Positions 14,816-17,876 of a stretch of DNA of 17,876 nucleotides are shown in pieces. Origin of the DNA: DATGMB01 sp035293845 (GTDB lineage Bacteria > Acidobacteriota > Terriglobia > Bryobacterales > Bryobacteraceae); assembly GCA_035293845.1 (NCBI GenBank), contig DATGMB010000132.1, forward strand, positions 1-17,876. The letters run 5' to 3'. How positions within the stretch are numbered: the first letter of the stretch is position 1; every line of letters starts with the position of its first letter. The notes under the pieces were generated by a model. The model saw nothing but the letters and a program-made list of their open reading frames with translations. It did not search any database and had not been told where the DNA came from. The position numbers were made by a program, and so were the translations under genes.

Positions 14816-14835
14816 CGTACGGAGTTTGCCGTACG
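14816..14835 (-). promoter_or_regulatory. Hairpin just upstream of the small secreted protein RBS
   Basis: CGTACGG (14816-14822) and CCGTACG (14829-14835) form a 7-bp stem with a 6-base loop, three bases before the AAGAGGT Shine-Dalgarno on the minus strand. It could be a 5' stabilising hairpin of the mRNA or a repressor site. Confidence 0.4.
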
Positions 14836-14855
14836 TTACACCTGCCGCACTTGGC

Positions 14856-14888
14856 CGGGAACTATCGCGCAAAATCAATCAGTTCCCG
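14856..14888 (-). promoter_or_regulatory. CGGGAACT inverted repeat between two minus-strand genes
   Basis: CGGGAACT (14856-14863) and AGTTCCCG (14881-14888) are perfect 8-bp arms separated by 17 bases. A third AGTTCC lies at 14893-14898. The position, 14 bases after the VPS10-like stop, allows a weak terminator. The repeated GGAACT also resembles the -35 element of extracytoplasmic-function sigma promoters, which could serve the small secreted gene. The sequence does not decide. Confidence 0.35.
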
Positions 14889-14902
14889 AAAAGTTCCGCT
14901 TT

Positions 14903-17875
14903 TTACCTTCCGCCCTTCCAATCGGGCAGACGGCCGGGGGTGGCCGGAGCGCCGGCGGCATCGAGCTGCTTTTCGACGGCCTTAATGTCCGTTTCCAGCA
15001 GCTTCCGGAGCTTCGGCACCTCGGCAGCCAGCAGATCGGAGGCAATCTGATACTGCTCCTGCGCAGTCTTCGTAGGCTTGCCAGTTGTCGTGCGCACCGG
15101 GCTGGCCGCGGCCTGCACGTGCTCCGCGATGGAGGCCGGCACGCCCTCCTGGTGCGAGCGCATGACGCGGTCGCCGTTGAGCGCGCGGTCGATTTCATCG
15201 AGGCTGCGCTCCATCGCCACCGTCTGCTCCCGCAGTTTCAACGGCAGCGCGGGGGTGGCATCGATGGCTCGGCGAATGGCCGCGACGCGCGCGCGCGCCT
15301 CGGTCAGCGATTCCTGCGTGGCCGCGAGCGCCTTCTGCAGGCGGGAGAGGCGTTCGTTGAATTCGAAGAGCGCGGTGCGGTCCGGAATCGTCGCCGGACC
15401 TTCCGGCGCGACCTCGAACGTTTGCGAGCCCGCGAGCGGCGTGATCACGCCATCGATGCGCTTGGCCAGGGTCACGGTGTATTTGCCCGGCGGGACCAGC
15501 CCGCCCGCTCCGCCGCCACGGCCGAACATCGGCATTTCCTCTTCGCCGCCGCCCGCGCCGGCGCCCGCTCCGCCCCCGGCTCCACCCCGCCCGCCGCCTG
15601 CGCCGCCGCGGCCGCCGCCTGCCGCTGGAGTGGGCGCCGGCGGCAGCGTCGTGCCCTGCGTGCGGAGATCCCAGGTGACGCGGTGCAAGCCGCGCGTAGC
15701 CGGCGCATCGAAGCGGCGGATCGCCTTGCCGGATGCATCCGCTACCGTGACCACAATCGCCGGCGCTTCCTCCTCGGCTTCGGCGCGCAGTTCCTCCGCC
15801 GTGGGATAGGGCGGCACCTCGCCCCGCGCGATGGCGGCGCGCTCGCGCTGCTGCCGCTCCTGGCGCTTCGTGCGATAGCCGGTCCCGAGGTTGTACGTGA
15901 TTGCCGCGCCGAACGGCGGGTTGGGCGCGAGCCAGAACGCCGAGCCCTCATTGTTTTCCGCGCCGAAGAAGGAATTCGGCAGGTACGAAAGCGCCGTCTT
16001 CACCGGGAACAGCGCGCTCTCCTTCGTCAGCATCTCCGGCGTGGCGTCGCGCAGCGGGCTGTAATCGTCGAGGATGTAGATTCCGCGGCCGAAGGTGCCG
16101 ATGACCAGGTCGTCCATCTGCTTCTGGATCGCGAGATCCCGCACCATGATGGTCGGCAGCCCGACGTTCAGTTTGATCCACTTTTCACCGCCGATTTTCG
16201 TGAAATAGAGCCCGAATTCGGTACCGGCGAAGAGCAGGTTTTTGTCGACGTGGTCTTCCGCGATGGCGTACACGCCGCCGGTCTCGGGCAGGTTACCCGA
16301 GATATTCATCCACGTCCTGCCTTTGTCGGAACTCTTGATCAGGTACGGCTTGAAATCGCCGTTCTGGTGGTTCTCATAGGCTACATAGACAACGCCGGCA
16401 TCGTGCTGCGAAGCGAGAATGCGCTGCACGTATGCGTCCTCGGGGACGCCGGCCGGCTTCTCGATCTTGCGCCAGTGCCCGCCGCCGTCCTCGGTCACCT
16501 GCACCAGGCCGTCATCCGTGCCGACGTAGATCAGTCCTTCCTGCTTGGGCGATTCCGCGATGGCGGAGATGTTGTCGTAGAGCGCGGTGGAGACGTTCTT
16601 CTGAATGGCGTCGACGGGCCAAATGCGGCCCATCAGCGGCAGTCGATTGCGGTCGAGCGCGCGTGTCAGGTCCGGGCTGATCGCGCGCCAGCTATCGCCG
16701 CGGTCGTCCGACCGGTAGAGCCGCTGCGCGCCGAAGTAGAGGCGGGTGTTGGAATGCGGACTGATGATCAGCGGCGCGTCCCAGTTCCAGCGCATCGGCG
16801 GATCGCCCTTCGCCGGCTGCGGCTGGATGCTGACGCGCTCGGCGGTGCGGCGGTCGTACCGCACCATGCCGCCGTTCTGCATATTGGCGTAGATGATGTT
16901 GGGGTCCTTGGGATCGACGCGCGAATAGAAGCCGTCGCCGCCCATGGTGACGAAGCATTCGGTGTAGAGGATGCCCTGCGCGCTCTTGGTCCGGGCCGGG
17001 CAGCCGAAGCTGTTGTTATCCTGCGTGCCACCGAAGACCGAATAGAAGGGCGCGTTCTCGCTCACCGCCACGTCGTACATTTGCGTGGTGGGCAGGTTGG
17101 CCTTGAAGATCCAGTTGGCGGCGCGGTCGAAGCTCTCGTACAGGCCGCCGTCGCAGCCGACCAGGTAATGATTGTTATCGGCCGGGTCGACCCAGATGTC
17201 GTGGTTATCGACGTGCTTGTTGCGCGTGGGCAGAGCGGCCAGCGTGCGGCCGCCGTCGTCGGAAACCATGATGTTGACGTTCATGATGTACACGCGGTCC
17301 GGGTTGGCCGGGTCCACCTGCACCTTCGCGTAATATTGCCCCTGCGAATCGGAGCTGTTGCGCTTCTCCCAGGTGACGCCGTTGTCGTTCGATCGGTACA
17401 GGCCGCCGCGGCCTTCCGGCCCTTCCACCTGCGCGTAGATGATGCTCGGATTCGACGGCGCGTAGTTGAGGCCGATGCGCCCCAGTTCGCCCTGGTTGGG
17501 GAAGCCGCCCGCGACCTTCGTCCACGTCTTGCCCGCGTCGACCGAGCGCCACAGCGCGGATTCCGGCCCGCCGTGCACCATGCCGAAGTAGCGGCGCTGC
17601 CGCTGGTGCGTGGCGGCAAGCAGGATATCGGGGTTCCGCGGATCCATCAGGACGTCCGAGCAGCCGGTGTATTCGCCGACTTTGATGAGGCTCTGGGACC
17701 ACGTTTTGCCGCCGTCGGTCGTCTTGTAGAGGCCGCGCTCGCCGCCGCCCTTCCACAGCGGTCCCGGCGCGGCGACGTAGACCACGTTGGAATCGCGCGG
17801 GTCGATCGCGATGCGCGCGATGTGCTCGGTCCTGCGCAGGCCCATGTTGCGCCACGTGCGGCCGCCGTCCTCGCT
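14903..17875 (-). CDS. VPS10/sortilin-like Asp-box repeat protein, 5' end outside window
   Basis: At least 990 residues of a beta-propeller protein, open past the right edge. An ATG at 17845 exists, but the codons before it read SEDGGRTWRN, an Asp-box, so the gene starts outside. Further Asp-box-like repeats include TTDGGKTW, SVDAGKTW, SNDNGVTW, SDDRGDSW, TEDGGGHW and SSDKGRTW, as in BNR/sortilin-type propellers. Then come FGRGIYILDDYSPLR and SFFGAENNEGSAFW, a beta domain with RRFDAPATRGLHRVTWDLR, a Gly/Ala-rich insert (about 15505-15630), PPGKYTVTL, and a helical, probably coiled-coil tail (about the last 180 residues). Acidobacteria and Bacteroidetes carry many such large exported proteins, usually annotated as glycosyl hydrolase or sortilin-like; no catalytic residues can be named, so the role is unknown. 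The signal peptide lies outside the window. Confidence 0.87.
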   Translation of the reverse strand, partial: SEDGGRTWRNMGLRRTEHIARIAIDPRDSNVVYVAAPGPLWKGGGERGLYKTTDGGKTWSQSLIKVGEYTGCSDVLMDPRNPDILLAATHQRQRRYFGMVHGGPESALWRSVDAGKTWTKVAGGFPNQGELGRIGLNYAPSNPSIIYAQVEGPEGRGGLYRSNDNGVTWEKRNSSDSQGQYYAKVQVDPANPDRVYIMNVNIMVSDDGGRTLAALPTRNKHVDNHDIWVDPADNNHYLVGCDGGLYESFDRAANWIFKANLPTTQMYDVAVSENAPFYSVFGGTQDNNSFGCPARTKSAQGILYTECFVTMGGDGFYSRVDPKDPNIIYANMQNGGMVRYDRRTAERVSIQPQPAKGDPPMRWNWDAPLIISPHSNTRLYFGAQRLYRSDDRGDSWRAISPDLTRALDRNRLPLMGRIWPVDAIQKNVSTALYDNISAIAESPKQEGLIYVGTDDGLVQVTEDGGGHWRKIEKPAGVPEDAYVQRILASQHDAGVVYVAYENHQNGDFKPYLIKSSDKGRTWMNISGNLPETGGVYAIAEDHVDKNLLFAGTEFGLYFTKIGGEKWIKLNVGLPTIMVRDLAIQKQMDDLVIGTFGRGIYILDDYSPLRDATPEMLTKESALFPVKTALSYLPNSFFGAENNEGSAFWLAPNPPFGAAITYNLGTGYRTKRQERQQRERAAIARGEVPPYPTAEELRAEAEEEAPAIVVTVADASGKAIRRFDAPATRGLHRVTWDLRTQGTTLPPAPTPAAGGGRGGAGGGRGGAGGGAGAGAGGGEEEMPMFGRGGGAGGLVPPGKYTVTLAKRIDGVITPLAGSQTFEVAPEGPATIPDRTALFEFNERLSRLQKALAATQESLTEARARVAAIRRAIDATPALPLKLREQTVAMERSLDEIDRALNGDRVMRSHQEGVPASIAEHVQAAASPVRTTTGKPTKTAQEQYQIASDLLAAEVPKLRKLLETDIKAVEKQLDAAGAPATPGRLPDWKGGR

Positions 17876-17876
17876 C

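Noticed and set aside
1..17876. tRNA or rRNA genes, CRISPR arrays, insertion sequences, integrases or phage genes
   Set aside because: Reading both strands I found no cloverleaf with CCA-type end, no spaced direct repeats and no transposase or recombinase motif. A short RNA gene could still escape inspection by eye.

Overview
The window is GC-rich bacterial chromosome that looks like an acidobacterium of the Solibacter/Bryobacterales type. The taxonomic clues are protein families seen in the translations. They are a PadR regulator joined to a duplicated FtsX/MacB-type permease with no ATPase beside it (the 'ADOP' arrangement), an NHL-repeat protein ending in a Solibacter-type C-terminal domain, a small secreted protein starting ADVSGKW, and a VPS10/Asp-box protein with a Gly-rich insert. 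This assignment rests on family recognition; no search was run.

Layout, left to right. (1) 1-121: the tail of an unrecognised + strand gene, whose stop codon overlaps the stop of a convergent multi-spanning membrane protein (118-1653, -). (2) 1654-2100: no intact gene, but a + strand remnant of a PEP-CTERM exported protein. (3) 2101-4097 (-): a histidine kinase and a NarL-type response regulator overlapping by 1 base. (4) 4098-4351: a divergent gap holding three successive hairpins, the last with a T-rich tail like an intrinsic terminator. This is a candidate small RNA or cis-acting leader. (5) 4352-5538 (+): a TauE/SafE-type anion exporter and a DUF1634-like partner, overlapping by 1 base. 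(6) 5655-6794 (+): a Tat-exported ferritin-like protein with a dyad just before its ribosome binding site, followed by a long hairpin shared with the convergent gene. (7) 6871-8511 (-): an exported D-aminoacylase-like amidohydrolase that lacks the usual HxH metal motif. (8) 8510/8561-10447 (+): an exported six-repeat NHL propeller protein. (9) 10448-10655: two copies of one palindrome 64 bp apart, then an inverted repeat over the RBS and start codon of padR. (10) 10656-14345 (+): PadR, duplicated permease and a DUF2306-like membrane protein, each overlapping the next. (11) 14351-14383: a terminator for the small secreted protein gene 14421-14801 (-). (12) 14903-17875 (-): a large VPS10/Asp-box protein running off the right edge.

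How the parts fit: much of the window concerns the cell envelope. There is an envelope-sensing two-component pair, an anion exporter, a permease-centred operon under a probable autoregulated PadR repressor, and five proteins with export signals or exported-type domains. The kinase/regulator pair and the exporter operon are divergent and flank the hairpin cluster, so the regulator might control the exporter or the RNA; this is inference.

I saw no tRNA, rRNA, CRISPR array, insertion sequence, integrase or phage gene. I do not see a clearly new multi-gene defence or mobile system. The least-explained signals are the triple-hairpin element at 4202-4292, the paired palindromes before padR, the HxH-less amidohydrolase, and the tight coupling of a DUF2306 protein to the permease.
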